NCBI RefSeq assembly: GCF_002343915.1
Contig: NZ_NETK01000001.1
Span: 6,338,001-6,402,000 of the forward strand
Direction: 5' to 3'
Length of the DNA: 64,000 nucleotides
DNA from: Nannocystis exedens
Lineage (GTDB): Bacteria > Myxococcota_A > Polyangia > Nannocystales > Nannocystaceae
This document shows, piece after piece, positions 8,876 through 17,566 of this stretch (position 1 is its first letter; each line of letters opens with the position of its first letter). Below the pieces are notes generated by a model. That model was given only the letters and a program-made list of their open reading frames with translations. It did not search any database and was not told the origin of the DNA. The position numbers and the translations under genes are program-made.

Positions 8876-10048
8876 ATGACGCGGCGGGCCAGGAGCAGCG
8901 ACGATCCGGTGGAGGCGGGGCTCGACGCGCTGTACACGGCGCCGCTGGCCGAATTCACCGCGGTGCGCGACGCGCTGGCCAAGCAGCTGCGAGCCGGGGG
9001 CGACAGCGCCGGGGCGACGCGGGTGAAGGCGCTGCGCAAGCCGAGCACCGCGGTGTGGACGGTCAATCAACTGGCGCGCCGCGGGCCGGGCCGCATCGAC
9101 GCGCTGCTGCGGGCCGGCGAACGCCTGCGCTCCGCCCACGGCGGCGCGGCGGTGCGCGAGGCGATGCGGGCCCACCACGACGTGGTGTGGGAGCTGTTGC
9201 AGCGGGCCACCAACGTGCTCGCGGAGGCCGGCATCCGCACGCCCGGCGACCACCTCGACAGCATTCGCATCACCCTGCAATCGGCGCCGACGGCGAGCGA
9301 GCACGAGCGGGCGCTGCTGCGCCGCGGCATGCTGGCCACGGAGCTCGAGCCGGCCGAATTCGGCGACGTGATGCAGATGCTCGAGGCGAGCTTCGGCGGC
9401 GCCCCGGCGGCCCGAGCGGGAGAGGAGGAGCGGCCGGCGAAGAAGGCGAAGCGCGAGGTCGAGGAAGAGGAGGTCGAGGAAGCGGAGCGGCGTGCGGCGA
9501 AGAAGAAGCCGGCGAAGCGCGAGGTCGAGGAGGCGGCCGCGGAAGAGGAGCGGCGCGCGGCGAAGAAGAAGCCGGCGAAGCGCGCGAAGCAGGCGCGCGA
9601 GGAGACGCGGCGGGGCGGGGCAGGGCCCGAGAAGGAGCCGACGAAGGCCGAGCGAGCGAAGCGCGAGCGCGCCGAGCGAGCGGCCGAGAAGGCCGCGCGC
9701 GCGGCCGAGAAGGCCGAGCTGCGGCGGCAACAGCAGCGCGAGCGGGCGGAGCAGCGGCGCGCCGAGCAGGCCGAGCGCCGGGAGCAGGCGACGCTGCGAC
9801 GCGCCCACGAGAAGGCGACCCGCGAGGCGCGACGCCTGGCGGAGCTGGCCGCGCGCGCGGAGGCGACGGCGCGAACGGCCGAGCGCGAGGCGCAAAAGGC
9901 CGAGCGGGCGGCCGAGGCGGCCAGGCAGCGCGCCGAGAAGGCCGAGCGCGCGGCGGCGGCGGCTCGCTCGCGGGCGGAGGAGGCCGAGGACGCCCGCGCG
10001 GCGGCCGAACGCGAGCTCGACGCGAACGTGCGCTCGCCCGGGTCGTGA
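8876..10048 (+). CDS. Conserved protein with N-terminal helical domain and long Lys/Glu/Arg/Ala coiled-coil tail
   Basis: 390 residues. Residues 10-170 form a helical domain of a type found in actinobacteria and myxobacteria (LYTAPLAEFTAVRDALAK, RVKALRKPSTAVWTVNQLAR). The remainder, from about residue 180, is an unbroken stretch of Ala, Lys, Glu and Arg with heptad character, strongly predicted to be a coiled coil and repeating AAKKKPAKRE-like blocks. Its role is unknown; highly charged tails of this type can bind DNA or RNA. The ATG at 8876 is chosen because GGTGGG precedes it and the region before it is low-complexity. It follows the histidine kinase by 138 bp and may share its transcript. 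Confidence 0.75.
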   Translation: MTRRARSSDDPVEAGLDALYTAPLAEFTAVRDALAKQLRAGGDSAGATRVKALRKPSTAVWTVNQLARRGPGRIDALLRAGERLRSAHGGAAVREAMRAHHDVVWELLQRATNVLAEAGIRTPGDHLDSIRITLQSAPTASEHERALLRRGMLATELEPAEFGDVMQMLEASFGGAPAARAGEEERPAKKAKREVEEEEVEEAERRAAKKKPAKREVEEAAAEEERRAAKKKPAKRAKQAREETRRGGAGPEKEPTKAERAKRERAERAAEKAARAAEKAELRRQQQRERAEQRRAEQAERREQATLRRAHEKATREARRLAELAARAEATARTAEREAQKAERAAEAARQRAEKAERAAAAARSRAEEAEDARAAAERELDANVRSPGS

Positions 10049-10501
10049 GGGCAGCGTCGAGGCGTCATCCGAGAGTCCTCTTGCGGCTCGGCGAGGCGCC
10101 GAAGTCGAGCGATCCTGAGGCCGCAATGGCGCCTCGGCCGCGGGGGAGTGCGAGGACCCGCGCTCGATCTTGAGGCCCGCCGAGCGGAGCGGTGTCGACG
10201 TTCCGGCGCGGGAGCGTCGAAGTCTCGACATTCGGCCGAGCCGGCGAAGCGCCGGACGATGCGAGCCGGGAGCCTGAGGCCCAAGAGCGAGGCGCCGTCG
10301 ACGCGAGCCGGCGAAGCGTGCGGGCGGGCGGCGGGCGCGAGCGCGGGCGAGCCCGATCCCTCACGACCGCTGGCGGAGGACGCGGAGCGAGCCTGTGTCG
10401 CCCTTCGCCGGACCGATCGATGGATCATGACGCTCGGTGTGCGCCCGCGGCCGCTTGTCGGCTCGGTGGACCTCGTCCACGAACGAATTGGAGCGATTCC
10501 C
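10049..10501. other. Intergenic spacer, no gene seen
   Basis: 453 bp of high GC with loose repetition of GTCGA- and GCCGGCGAAG-like words but no long perfect repeat and no frame with a credible start. It should contain the promoter for the small gene at 10502. Confidence 0.4.
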
Positions 10502-10675
10502 ATGTCGAACGAGCAAGACCCCCGGCGCGAGGAAGAGCGGGCGCCCTCGTGGCCGGGTGACGAGCGCCCGCTGCGGTGGATCCGCGACCGGCGCAACCAG
10601 GACGAATACGACGATCGTGAGGACCTCGAGCGCGAAAAGGACGGCACCCCGCCGCTGCGCCCGCGGATCCGCTGA
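10502..10675 (+). CDS. Small highly charged protein (57 aa)
   Basis: A 57-residue frame starting MSNEQDPRREEERAPS. The ATG is preceded by TTGGAGCGATTCCC, a good Shine-Dalgarno at normal spacing. Nearly half the residues are Asp, Glu or Arg and there is no hydrophobic core, so it is probably disordered. It resembles small stress-associated or DNA-mimic-like acidic/basic proteins only in composition; I do not recognise a family. It stands alone between a coiled-coil gene and a damaged membrane gene. Confidence 0.5.
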   Translation: MSNEQDPRREEERAPSWPGDERPLRWIRDRRNQDEYDDREDLEREKDGTPPLRPRIR

Positions 10676-10831
10676 TCGACGAGGCGCCACCGACGCGAGG
10701 ACGGACGCGAAGGAGAGCTGTCCCGGTCGGCGGTCGCTCCCTCGCTTCACGCTTCCTCGAAGCTTCACCAAAGCAGAGGCAGCGACCCGATGGGCCGCAC
10801 GAATTTTTAGCGGAGCTCCACTCATCGCCGC

Positions 10832-11364
10832 TCGCGCGGGCGGCCTGGCCGCCGCACGATCGCTCGTCGGATGCCTGCGCGCGACGGCGAGCCGCGACCC
10901 CCCTGGGGGAAACACCAACCACAGCGCGACGAACACGGCGAGCCGCGAGCCGGACAGGAGCACCGAGATCGCCACGCTCTTGGTGAGGAGCGAGGGGATG
11001 AGAAGATAGAGGTCGATCGAGACCGCCAGCATGAGCGTTACCAGGCCGAGGGTCGCGTCGATGGTGGCGAGCCTGGCGAAGTTGGCCGGGATGCCGTACC
11101 GGCCGTCTGCCGGTGATAGGCCGCCGGCGTCACGACCAGCGCGAGGCCCTCGGCGAGCAGGATGAAGGCGGCGAGGTGCAGGCCGTGCTCGACCGGTCCG
11201 AGCTGCTTGAGGAAGACGTCGTTGAGGGTGCTGATCACCTGGAGTCCGAGCAACGACAGCAACCCCGGCAGGATCATGTTCGCCTCGGCGAAGAAGATGT
11301 TGGCGAGCTGCGCGGGGGGCTCCTGCGGCTCGTCCTGGCGCGGGCCGATCTCCCTGTTGCGCAT
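10832..11364 (-). pseudogene. DUF6328-like membrane protein, frameshifted
   Basis: The minus strand from the ATG at 11364 encodes a protein of the DUF6328 type: MRNREIGPRQ, then helices LANIFFAEANMILPGLLSLL and LHLAAFILLAEGLALVVTP ending in AYHRQTA. Around 11095-11105 the frame changes; in the shifted frame the expected continuation follows at once (YGIPANFARLATIDATLGLV, then two more hydrophobic helices to VALWLVFPP). A second shift near the C-run/G-run at about 10905 may be needed to reach a stop near 10832. The family is small integral membrane proteins of unknown function. The break is either true decay or an assembly indel; reads across 11090-11110 would decide. Confidence 0.65.
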
Positions 11365-11547
11365 CAAGCAGTCATACTCGCTCGTGCCGGCTCGGCAATG
11401 CCGCCCGCGCGTCGGACGGTCGCCCGCGCGGCTGAGCCCGTCGCGCGTCGCGGGCCGCCGGTCCGCGCTCGACGAGGGGCGCCGCTCGCCGGACGAAGGA
11501 GCGACGCGGGCAACGGCCTCACCGGCCGCGAAGGTCGATGTTGTGGA

Positions 11548-11565
11548 CATGTCCTATGGAGCATG
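11548..11565. repeat. 14-bp-periodic CATG element, two units
   Basis: CATG-TCCTATGGAG-CATG in the spacer upstream of the DUF6328 remnant. It lies inside a longer imperfect direct repeat shared with 11680-11712 (both contain GGTCG, then TTGTG, then the element, then GAAG). Confidence 0.55.
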
Positions 11566-11688
11566 TCCTGAAGTTTTGCGAAGGAGCGGCGGGGACGGCG
11601 ATCTCGCCGGACCGTCGAAGGGACGCCGCGGAACTGTCTTGGAGCCGGCGGCTTCTCCTCGCCGGGCCGTCGAGGTCGGCATTGTGAA

Positions 11689-11720
11689 TATGCTTATTCG
11701 GACATGTTTGGAAGGTCATG
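11689..11720. repeat. 14-bp-periodic element, three cores
   Basis: TATG-CTTATTCGGA-CATG followed by TTTGGAAGGT-CATG; three cores 14 bp apart. Confidence 0.5.
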
Positions 11721-11946
11721 CGGCGATGCGGCGCCGGCGGAGCGGTGCACCGGCCCCGCAGCGCTGCCGCGCCGGCGCCGCGTCGGGTCACGGCTGTCTC
11801 GACGTCTGCTACCCGGGGATTTCCCAGCGCGGAGGGGCCGCTGCGGCCTCGCGCCGATCCGTCGCGGCAGATCGGCCAGCGACGATCGCGGCGGCCGAGA
11901 GATCGACGCGCGACGTTGCGCGAGGGCGAGGGCCTGCTTGTATGGT

Positions 11947-12042
11947 GGGTGGCGATGGCCGCGTTGCCATCGGTCATCGCTGTGTCCGATCGGGGGCCCG
12001 ACCACGGGCGCGCCTTCATGGGCGCCCGTGGTCGTTTCTTTC
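11947..12042 (+). ncRNA. Candidate small RNA with strong intrinsic terminator
   Basis: A TATGGT hexamer at 11941-11946 precedes a roughly 90-nt stretch. The first hairpin is GATGGC/GCCATC with a 6-nt loop (11954-11971). It ends in a perfect 13-bp stem, 11999-12011 paired with 12022-12034, followed by TTTCTTTC. No protein gene on the plus strand reads into this terminator, so a short independent transcript is the simplest explanation. A -35 is not clear (TTGCGC lies 19 bp upstream of the -10). The stem could also terminate the convergent peptidase gene, but the T-rich tail is only on the plus strand. Confidence 0.4.
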
Positions 12043-12139
12043 GGCGTTCACGCCGGCCTGCGCCGAATCGGCGGACCCGCAGATCGAGGCGCGCCTGCGA
12101 TGGTCGCTCGTTTCGCCGTTCACGCCGGTCTGCGCGGAA

Positions 12140-13216
12140 TCAGCGGACCAGCAGGTCGGGCCGCGGGCGTCCGTGGACCGACACGGTCGGCCACGCCGGG
12201 TCGACGGTGACGAACTCGAGCGCGCCGCCGTGGAGCAGCGCGGTGTCCTCGATCTTCGTGCCCGGCAGCGAGGGGTTCCAGGCGACCGCGCCGTCCTCGG
12301 CGAGAGACTCGGAATTGCCCGGGCGGGCGATGGCCTCGCGCGCCGCGTAGCCGCACGGGCCGCCCTGGTGGTGGGCCGCCTCCGCCCCGGGCTGGCCCGC
12401 GCGCGCGTAGGCGGCGGTCATCGCCGCGAGCACCGCCGACAGCGGGGTGCCCGGCACCGAGGCGGCGAACGCCGCGGCCTCGACCTCGGCGACGACGGCG
12501 GCGGCGCGGCGCTCCTCGGGCGTGGGTGTCCGAAAGTACAGGTGCCGCGTGAAGCAGGCGTAGAGCCCGTGGCGGCGGGCGCAGAACACCATCATCGCGC
12601 GGGCGCCGAGCGGCTCGTCGCGCGGGGTCGGGTGGCGATGGAGCGGCAGGCGGCGCTCGCCGGCCACGAGGATCAGCGCGGGCTCGATGCCGCGCGACCA
12701 CAGCGCCTCGCTGCCGGCGCCGGCGAGCTGCAGCTCCGTCCACTCCGGGCGGGCCGCCTGCAGCGCCGCCGTCATCGCCTGGGCGGCCGCGCGTCCGAGC
12801 CTGCGGTAGCGCTCCTGCTCCGGTCCGGTCAGCGACCAGCGCGCGCGCGCCAGCGGGCTTGGCAGCGGGAGCTCGTCGGCCTGCGGGCGATCGGAGGCGA
12901 CGCGGCCGCCGGCGGCGCAGCGGGCGACGAACTGCTCGCGCGGCTCCGGCGTCGCCCACGGGTGCGACCAGATCGGCAGCTCCGCGATTTCCTCGGCCTG
13001 CAGCCGGTCGTGCTCGATCGCGTCGGTCAGCACCCACGCCTCGTCGGCGGTGATCAGGACCTCGGCGACCCCGGTCTCGCTGGTCGCCAGCACGACGCTC
13101 GAGCCGCCGGCGGTCGCCCACGCGAACCAGTCGGACCCCCGCAGGCGCGCGGCCGCCAGCTGCGACGCGTGCAGCTCGCGGCGAACCTTCGCCAGCTTGT
13201 CGGCGATCTCCGTCAT
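12140..13216 (-). CDS. M24-family (creatinase/aminopeptidase P fold) protein
   Basis: 358 residues with the pita-bread M24 layout: an N-terminal creatinase-like domain (about 1-125) and a C-terminal domain with RRLGRAAAQAMTAAL, PLHRHPTPRDEPLG, MMVFCARRHGLYACFTRHLY, HHQGGPCGYAARE and WNPSLPGTKIEDT. This order matches Xaa-Pro-peptidase-like proteins, but the classical Asp metal ligands are not obvious where the DG-x-E blocks should be, so catalysis is uncertain. The ATG at 13216 has GAGGTG just upstream; a GTG at 13225 is in frame but less likely. It is divergent from the giant repeat protein gene with 230 bp between them. Confidence 0.75.
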   Translation of the reverse strand: MTEIADKLAKVRRELHASQLAAARLRGSDWFAWATAGGSSVVLATSETGVAEVLITADEAWVLTDAIEHDRLQAEEIAELPIWSHPWATPEPREQFVARCAAGGRVASDRPQADELPLPSPLARARWSLTGPEQERYRRLGRAAAQAMTAALQAARPEWTELQLAGAGSEALWSRGIEPALILVAGERRLPLHRHPTPRDEPLGARAMMVFCARRHGLYACFTRHLYFRTPTPEERRAAAVVAEVEAAAFAASVPGTPLSAVLAAMTAAYARAGQPGAEAAHHQGGPCGYAAREAIARPGNSESLAEDGAVAWNPSLPGTKIEDTALLHGGALEFVTVDPAWPTVSVHGRPRPDLLVR

Positions 13217-13446
13217 TGGCGGCACCTCGAGCGGAGGGTCCGCCGGGGAATGGTTGGCGATCTCCGACGAACGGCAAGCGGGCCGCGGTGAAATTGATAC
13301 GACCGCCGCAGGCGAGGCGCTGCGCAGCTTGCGACGCGTCCCCCGGCGATCGCGAGCTCGACGCGGTGAAGCGGTCCTGGCGTCCGCTCCGGCGCGACGT
13401 GGCCTTTGACACGAGCGCCCGCGACATTGCCGACTACATCGTGGCC

Positions 13447-16400
13447 ATGCCGCATCCGCAGCCGCAGCCAGTCCACCACGAGGTCCGGACGTCCGGGGAG
13501 TACGAGACCGCCGCCGTATCGCCGCGCGAGGATTTCGGGCGGCTGACCGTCCCGCTCGTCGGCGACGTCGACGTCGCCCTCGGGCTGGGTCAGCCGCTGC
13601 GCCTCGAGATCGACGCCGACGCGGTCGAGCTGCAATTCGGCAGCGGCCTCGAGGTGAGGCCGGTCGAGCTGCCGTCGGCGCGGCTGCGGCGGCTCTACGT
13701 CGACCTCGTCGACGGCGTGGTCGAGGCCGACAGCGACGGCTTCGGCGCCTTCCTCCCGCGCGCGTTCGCGGTCGCGCTGTGCAGCGTGCTGCGGCACGCC
13801 CTCGGCTGGAGTCCGGGCGGGAGCATGCTGCACGCGGCCGCGGCCCGGCTGTTCCGCGGCGAGGTGGAGGCGGGGCATTTCAAGTTCCGCCGCCGCTTCC
13901 CCGGCGTGGTCGCCAGCCTCGACCCGCTCGCCATCCTCTCGGTCGAGGTGCGGGGCGACGCGCTCGAGCTCGCGGTGTCGCGGCCGCTGCTGATCCGCGC
14001 CATCGGGCTCAGCTTTTCCGTGCTGCGCGTCCGCTACGAGTTCGCCACCGCGACCGTCGAGGTCGTCAGCGAACCGCTGGGCCCGGTGCGGCGGGCGCTG
14101 GTGCGCGCGGCCGCCAAGCAGGCCACTCGCTGGCTGCGCAAGCGCCTGCCCGAGGCCATGGGCCAGCCCGGCTACGACCTGTTCGCCGACCCCGAGCGGC
14201 GCGAGCACCTCGTCGAGCTCGTCCACCGCCTGCGCGCCGACGACCACGCGCTGCAGGAAGGCGAGTCGCAGCCCCTCGCCGGCGCCGAGGGCACGCCGGG
14301 CCACCCGCGCGCGCGCGAGCGGGCCGGCGGGACCGCGAGCCTGTTCTCGGGCGCGAAGGCGGCGATCGCGGCCGCCCTGGCGACCCTGCGGATCTCCGCC
14401 GACGAGCCGCCGGAGGCCACCCGCGCGCTGTTCACCATCCCCCTCGGGCCGTTCAGCTCGCTGGCGATCGCCACCGATCGCGGCGGCGACGTCGCCGTGA
14501 TCAAGGCCGAGGACGGCCTGCGGCTCGACGCCCCGCGCGGGATCTACCTCTACTCCGATCAGTTCCCCGAGCTGGCCGAGCTCCGCCTGGTGCGCTCGCG
14601 GATCCACTACGACCAGGACGACGTGCCGATCGTCGACCTGCAGACCGAGCCGCCGCTCGGGCCGCTGCTCGAGGCGATCGTGCAGCGCGCGTCCGACGAG
14701 TACCTCGCGCCGATCGTGCCGGCCCGCTGGCTGCGCGAGCGCGGCGTGCTGCCGCCGCCGCAGGGCAGCGAGCACCACGTGCTGTGGCGCCAGCCGGCCG
14801 GCGGCGAGCACATCCAGGCCCACACGCGCGCGGGCTTCGACGTCGAGCTGCGGCACACCGAGGACGCGCTGGTGCTGACCGCCCCGGGCGGGCTGTCGCT
14901 GGCCTTCCCGGGGGCCTGGCAGCTGCCGCGGGCGGAGCTGCGGCGGATCGTTTACCGCTGGGAGGACGGCGCGCTCGAGATCGACGGCGACCCGGGGCTC
15001 GGCGAGTTCGGGCAGGCGGTGCTGACGGCGATGGCCCGCACCGAGGTCGCCCCGCGCGCGCCGGGCTGGCTCGGCCTGCGCAAGCAGGAGGCGCCGGTGC
15101 TCGACGAGGAGCGGCTGTCGCGGTTCTCGGTCGAGGTGCTGAACCTGTCGCTGCCGGCGCTCGGGCGGCTCGAGCTGCGCATGGACCCGCAGGACACGCT
15201 GGGGGGCTCGCTCGGGCCGGCCGAGCTGTCGGCCCGCAGCGAGCGCGGGCTGTTTCTGGTCGCCCGCGACCTCGGCCTGATGCTCGAGCTCCGCAGCGCC
15301 CGCTACGACCTGCCGCGGCGCGAGCTGGTGATCGACTCGTCGCCGCCGGCCGGCGACTACCTGGTCACCCTCGCCACCGCCAGCCTCGAGACGTTCGTCC
15401 TGCCGGCGCTGCGCAAGGTCGTGCCGCTGTGGCCCGACGCCGACCCGAGCAAGACCTGGCTCTTGCGACAGGTCATGGCCAACTTCCTCGGCGAGAAGCT
15501 CGGGCTGGCGTTCGACCTGGTGCTCCCGCCCGGCGCGTCGCTCACCGTGGCCCGGGTCGCCGGCGCGCTGGTGGTCGGCGCCACCGCGCCGCTGCAGGTG
15601 CGCCCGGTCGGCGAGTCGCTGATCGGCGAGTTCGCGGTCGAGGCGGTCCGCTGGCGCCCCGACGGCGAGCAGATCGAGCTGGTCACGCAGCCGCCGGCGG
15701 GGCCGCTGTTGCACGCGCTGGTCCGCCGCCTCCACGCGCACTTCACCCCCAAGGTCGTGCTGCACGCGCTGGCCGAGCGGCTCGGCCTGCCGCAGCCGTG
15801 GCCGCCGCCGCCGCTGCCGCCCGCGCCCGCGTCGGCGCCCGTCGGCCTGCTCGAGCTGCCGGTCGTCGGCCCGCTGACCGTCCACGTCGACCGCCAGCGC
15901 CCGCTCACCGCCACGCTGGGCCGCGACGGCGCCCGCCTCGACTTCGGCGAGGGCTGCGTCGTCCGCCTGCCCGACCTCGGCGTCCACCTCGACACCCTCG
16001 GCGCGAAGGTCTCCCAGATGCCGTTCACCGTCGAGCTGACGAGCCGACCGCAGGCCGGCGAGCTCGACAACTGGCTCTTGAGCCATGTCGTGAGGGGCAT
16101 GCTCGCGCGCGTGCTGCCGTGGTTCTGGCCGGCGCACCACGCCACCGCCGGCGAGGACATCCTGGTCGCCTTCGGCGCCCACAGCGAGTGGGGACCGATC
16201 GAGCTCTGCACGCCCACCGGCGCCGCGATCGAGCTCAGCCTCGACGCCGACGGCGTCGCCTTGCGTTCGCCCGCCGGCGCGCGCCTGCGCGGCCCGGCGC
16301 TGGCCGAGCTGCCGGCGTTCACCTTCCACGAGGCGGCCTACCGGTTCGCCGACGGGTCGGTGCAGCTCCGGGTGGCGGGGATCGAGGAGCGGTACTACCG

Positions 16401-17295
16401 CGAGCCGGCGCCGGTCAGCCCGCACACCGAGGCGATCCTGGCCGACCTGCTGCGCGTGCTGGTGATCCCGCGGCTGCCGGCGTTCATGCAGCGGCTGGGC
16501 CTGCGGATCTTGCCGCAGCCGCCGATGCCCGAGCCCGACCCGGGCCGGATCACGGTGCTGCACGCCCAGCTCCCCGGCGGCTTCGCCAACGTGCTGGTCC
16601 ACGTGCAGCCGGGCGACGTGCTGACGGTGAGCGCGAACCGCCGCGAGGTCGCGGTCGCCAGCCAGCGCGGGCTGCAGTGCGACGTGCCGGGCCTGCGCAT
16701 GCGCCTCGACTTCACCGGCGCGCGCTATCACCTCGAGTCCGGCGAGGTCCAGATCGGCGAATTCGGCCAGCTGGAGAACGCGCTGGTCGAGGCGCTGGTG
16801 CGGCGCCTCGTCGCCGGCTACGAGCCGGCCGCGGCGGACTCGGACGAATCGGCAGTGGCCGCCCTGCTCGACCGCTTCCCGGTCGACGAGGAGGGCCGCC
16901 GGGTGCTCTTCGACTCGAAGCTGGCCCGCGTGCTGCTGCCGGCGGACACGATGCTGGTGGTCCGCCTCGGCGAGCACGGCCTGATCGTCACCGCCGACCC
17001 GCCGATCGAGATCGACGGCGCGACGGTGCTCGATTACAAGTTCGCCGGCGTGTCCTACAGCTTCGACGACGCGTCGTTCCACCTCGACCTCGAGCGCGAC
17101 GGGGTGCTCGCCGGGCTGCTCCGCGGCAAGCTGGTCGAGGAGGGCGAGCAGCAGCTCAACAACCTGCTGCGCCCGCTGCTCCCGGCGGCGATGCGCACCC
17201 CCGGCTACCGCCTGTCGCGCGACCCGGACCCGAAGGCGACGATCGCCGCGCTCGTCCGCACGGTCACCGGCACGAGCTGGTTCCTCGCCAAGTGA
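13447..17295 (+). CDS. Giant protein of about ten diverged beta-rich modules, unknown function
   Basis: 1,282 residues, no signal peptide and no transmembrane helix. The sequence is built from about ten modules of 100-130 residues. Each has a run of short beta strands with a G-[LI]-x-L step, a central [AS]-x-[YV]-x-[FLW]-x-x-[AGD] strand (ARYDLPRRELVID, AAYRFADGSVQLR, ARYHLESGEVQIG, VSYSFDDASFHLD), then an acidic/aliphatic helix (ENALVEALVRRLV, LEAIVQRASDEYL). No catalytic motif recurs. The repeated strand-then-amphipathic-helix pattern recalls AsmA/TamB-like or TULIP-like lipid-binding folds, but that is only analogy. The ATG at 13447 is preferred because upstream residues are low-complexity. 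Two copies of the 14-bp element lie inside the frame at 15455 and 16070. Confidence 0.75.
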   Translation: MPHPQPQPVHHEVRTSGEYETAAVSPREDFGRLTVPLVGDVDVALGLGQPLRLEIDADAVELQFGSGLEVRPVELPSARLRRLYVDLVDGVVEADSDGFGAFLPRAFAVALCSVLRHALGWSPGGSMLHAAAARLFRGEVEAGHFKFRRRFPGVVASLDPLAILSVEVRGDALELAVSRPLLIRAIGLSFSVLRVRYEFATATVEVVSEPLGPVRRALVRAAAKQATRWLRKRLPEAMGQPGYDLFADPERREHLVELVHRLRADDHALQEGESQPLAGAEGTPGHPRARERAGGTASLFSGAKAAIAAALATLRISADEPPEATRALFTIPLGPFSSLAIATDRGGDVAVIKAEDGLRLDAPRGIYLYSDQFPELAELRLVRSRIHYDQDDVPIVDLQTEPPLGPLLEAIVQRASDEYLAPIVPARWLRERGVLPPPQGSEHHVLWRQPAGGEHIQAHTRAGFDVELRHTEDALVLTAPGGLSLAFPGAWQLPRAELRRIVYRWEDGALEIDGDPGLGEFGQAVLTAMARTEVAPRAPGWLGLRKQEAPVLDEERLSRFSVEVLNLSLPALGRLELRMDPQDTLGGSLGPAELSARSERGLFLVARDLGLMLELRSARYDLPRRELVIDSSPPAGDYLVTLATASLETFVLPALRKVVPLWPDADPSKTWLLRQVMANFLGEKLGLAFDLVLPPGASLTVARVAGALVVGATAPLQVRPVGESLIGEFAVEAVRWRPDGEQIELVTQPPAGPLLHALVRRLHAHFTPKVVLHALAERLGLPQPWPPPPLPPAPASAPVGLLELPVVGPLTVHVDRQRPLTATLGRDGARLDFGEGCVVRLPDLGVHLDTLGAKVSQMPFTVELTSRPQAGELDNWLLSHVVRGMLARVLPWFWPAHHATAGEDILVAFGAHSEWGPIELCTPTGAAIELSLDADGVALRSPAGARLRGPALAELPAFTFHEAAYRFADGSVQLRVAGIEERYYREPAPVSPHTEAILADLLRVLVIPRLPAFMQRLGLRILPQPPMPEPDPGRITVLHAQLPGGFANVLVHVQPGDVLTVSANRREVAVASQRGLQCDVPGLRMRLDFTGARYHLESGEVQIGEFGQLENALVEALVRRLVAGYEPAAADSDESAVAALLDRFPVDEEGRRVLFDSKLARVLLPADTMLVVRLGEHGLIVTADPPIEIDGATVLDYKFAGVSYSFDDASFHLDLERDGVLAGLLRGKLVEEGEQQLNNLLRPLLPAAMRTPGYRLSRDPDPKATIAALVRTVTGTSWFLAK
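15455..15472. repeat. 14-bp-periodic element inside a reading frame
   Basis: CCTG-GCTCTTGCGA-CAGG inside the giant repeat protein gene, where it encodes part of KTWLLRQVM. The frame stays open through it. Confidence 0.4.
16070..16101. repeat. 14-bp-periodic element inside a reading frame, three cores
   Basis: ACTG-GCTCTTGAGC-CATG-TCGTGAGGGG-CATG (cores at 16070, 16084 and 16098) within the giant repeat protein gene, encoding NWLLSHVVRGM. Confidence 0.5.
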
Positions 17296-17311
17296 GCGTG
17301 CACCCAAGAAA

Positions 17312-17431
17312 GATGCCCGAAAGGACAGGCACCGGCGCGGCGCGCGCCGTCCGGTGCCTGACGACCGCGGGGTCCGAGCATGTACAAAAGGACAGGCACC
17401 GGCCCACGCCCCACGTCGGACCGGCGCCTGT
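17312..17431. repeat. Tandem near-duplicate hairpins with 14-bp-periodic cores
   Basis: Two similar blocks follow the giant gene. GATG-CCCGAAAGGA-CAGG at 17312-17329 runs into a hairpin with 10-bp arms CAGGCACCGG/CCGGTGCCTG (17326-17335 and 17351-17360). CATG-TACAAAAGGA-CAGG at 17379-17396 runs into a hairpin with 11-bp arms and one mismatch (17392-17402 and 17421-17431). They lie between the giant gene stop and the transposase gene and could act as terminators, but lack T-tracts. Confidence 0.55.
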
Positions 17432-17566
17432 CGCGGCTAAATAAGCATAGGCTAAGACATGCGGCCGTCGGCGCGGCTCTCAAGAAACGGCCCTCTCCGC
17501 GCGGCCCGGGCCTGGTTCGCAGGACGTCTTCTCGTCGCGGGGCCCAGGCCTGCGGGGCGCGGACGA

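Larger units (their letters stand above)
11551..12139. other. Intergenic region with repeat elements and a candidate small RNA
   Basis: 590 bp between the DUF6328 remnant and the M24 peptidase gene. No protein gene is credible on either strand. It holds two copies of the CATG element and a promoter-hairpin-terminator arrangement listed separately. Confidence 0.5.

Noticed and set aside
4976..10231. 1,751-codon open frame on the minus strand opposite the histidine kinase and coiled-coil genes
   Set aside because: It is a GC-driven antisense shadow: composition is extreme in Arg, Ala, Leu and Pro with no domain, and the plus-strand genes beneath it carry clear motifs.
13213..17307. 1,364-codon minus-strand frame opposite the giant modular protein
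   Set aside because: Low-complexity Arg/Ala/Gln translation with no recognisable domain; the plus strand shows regular modules with a protein-like composition.
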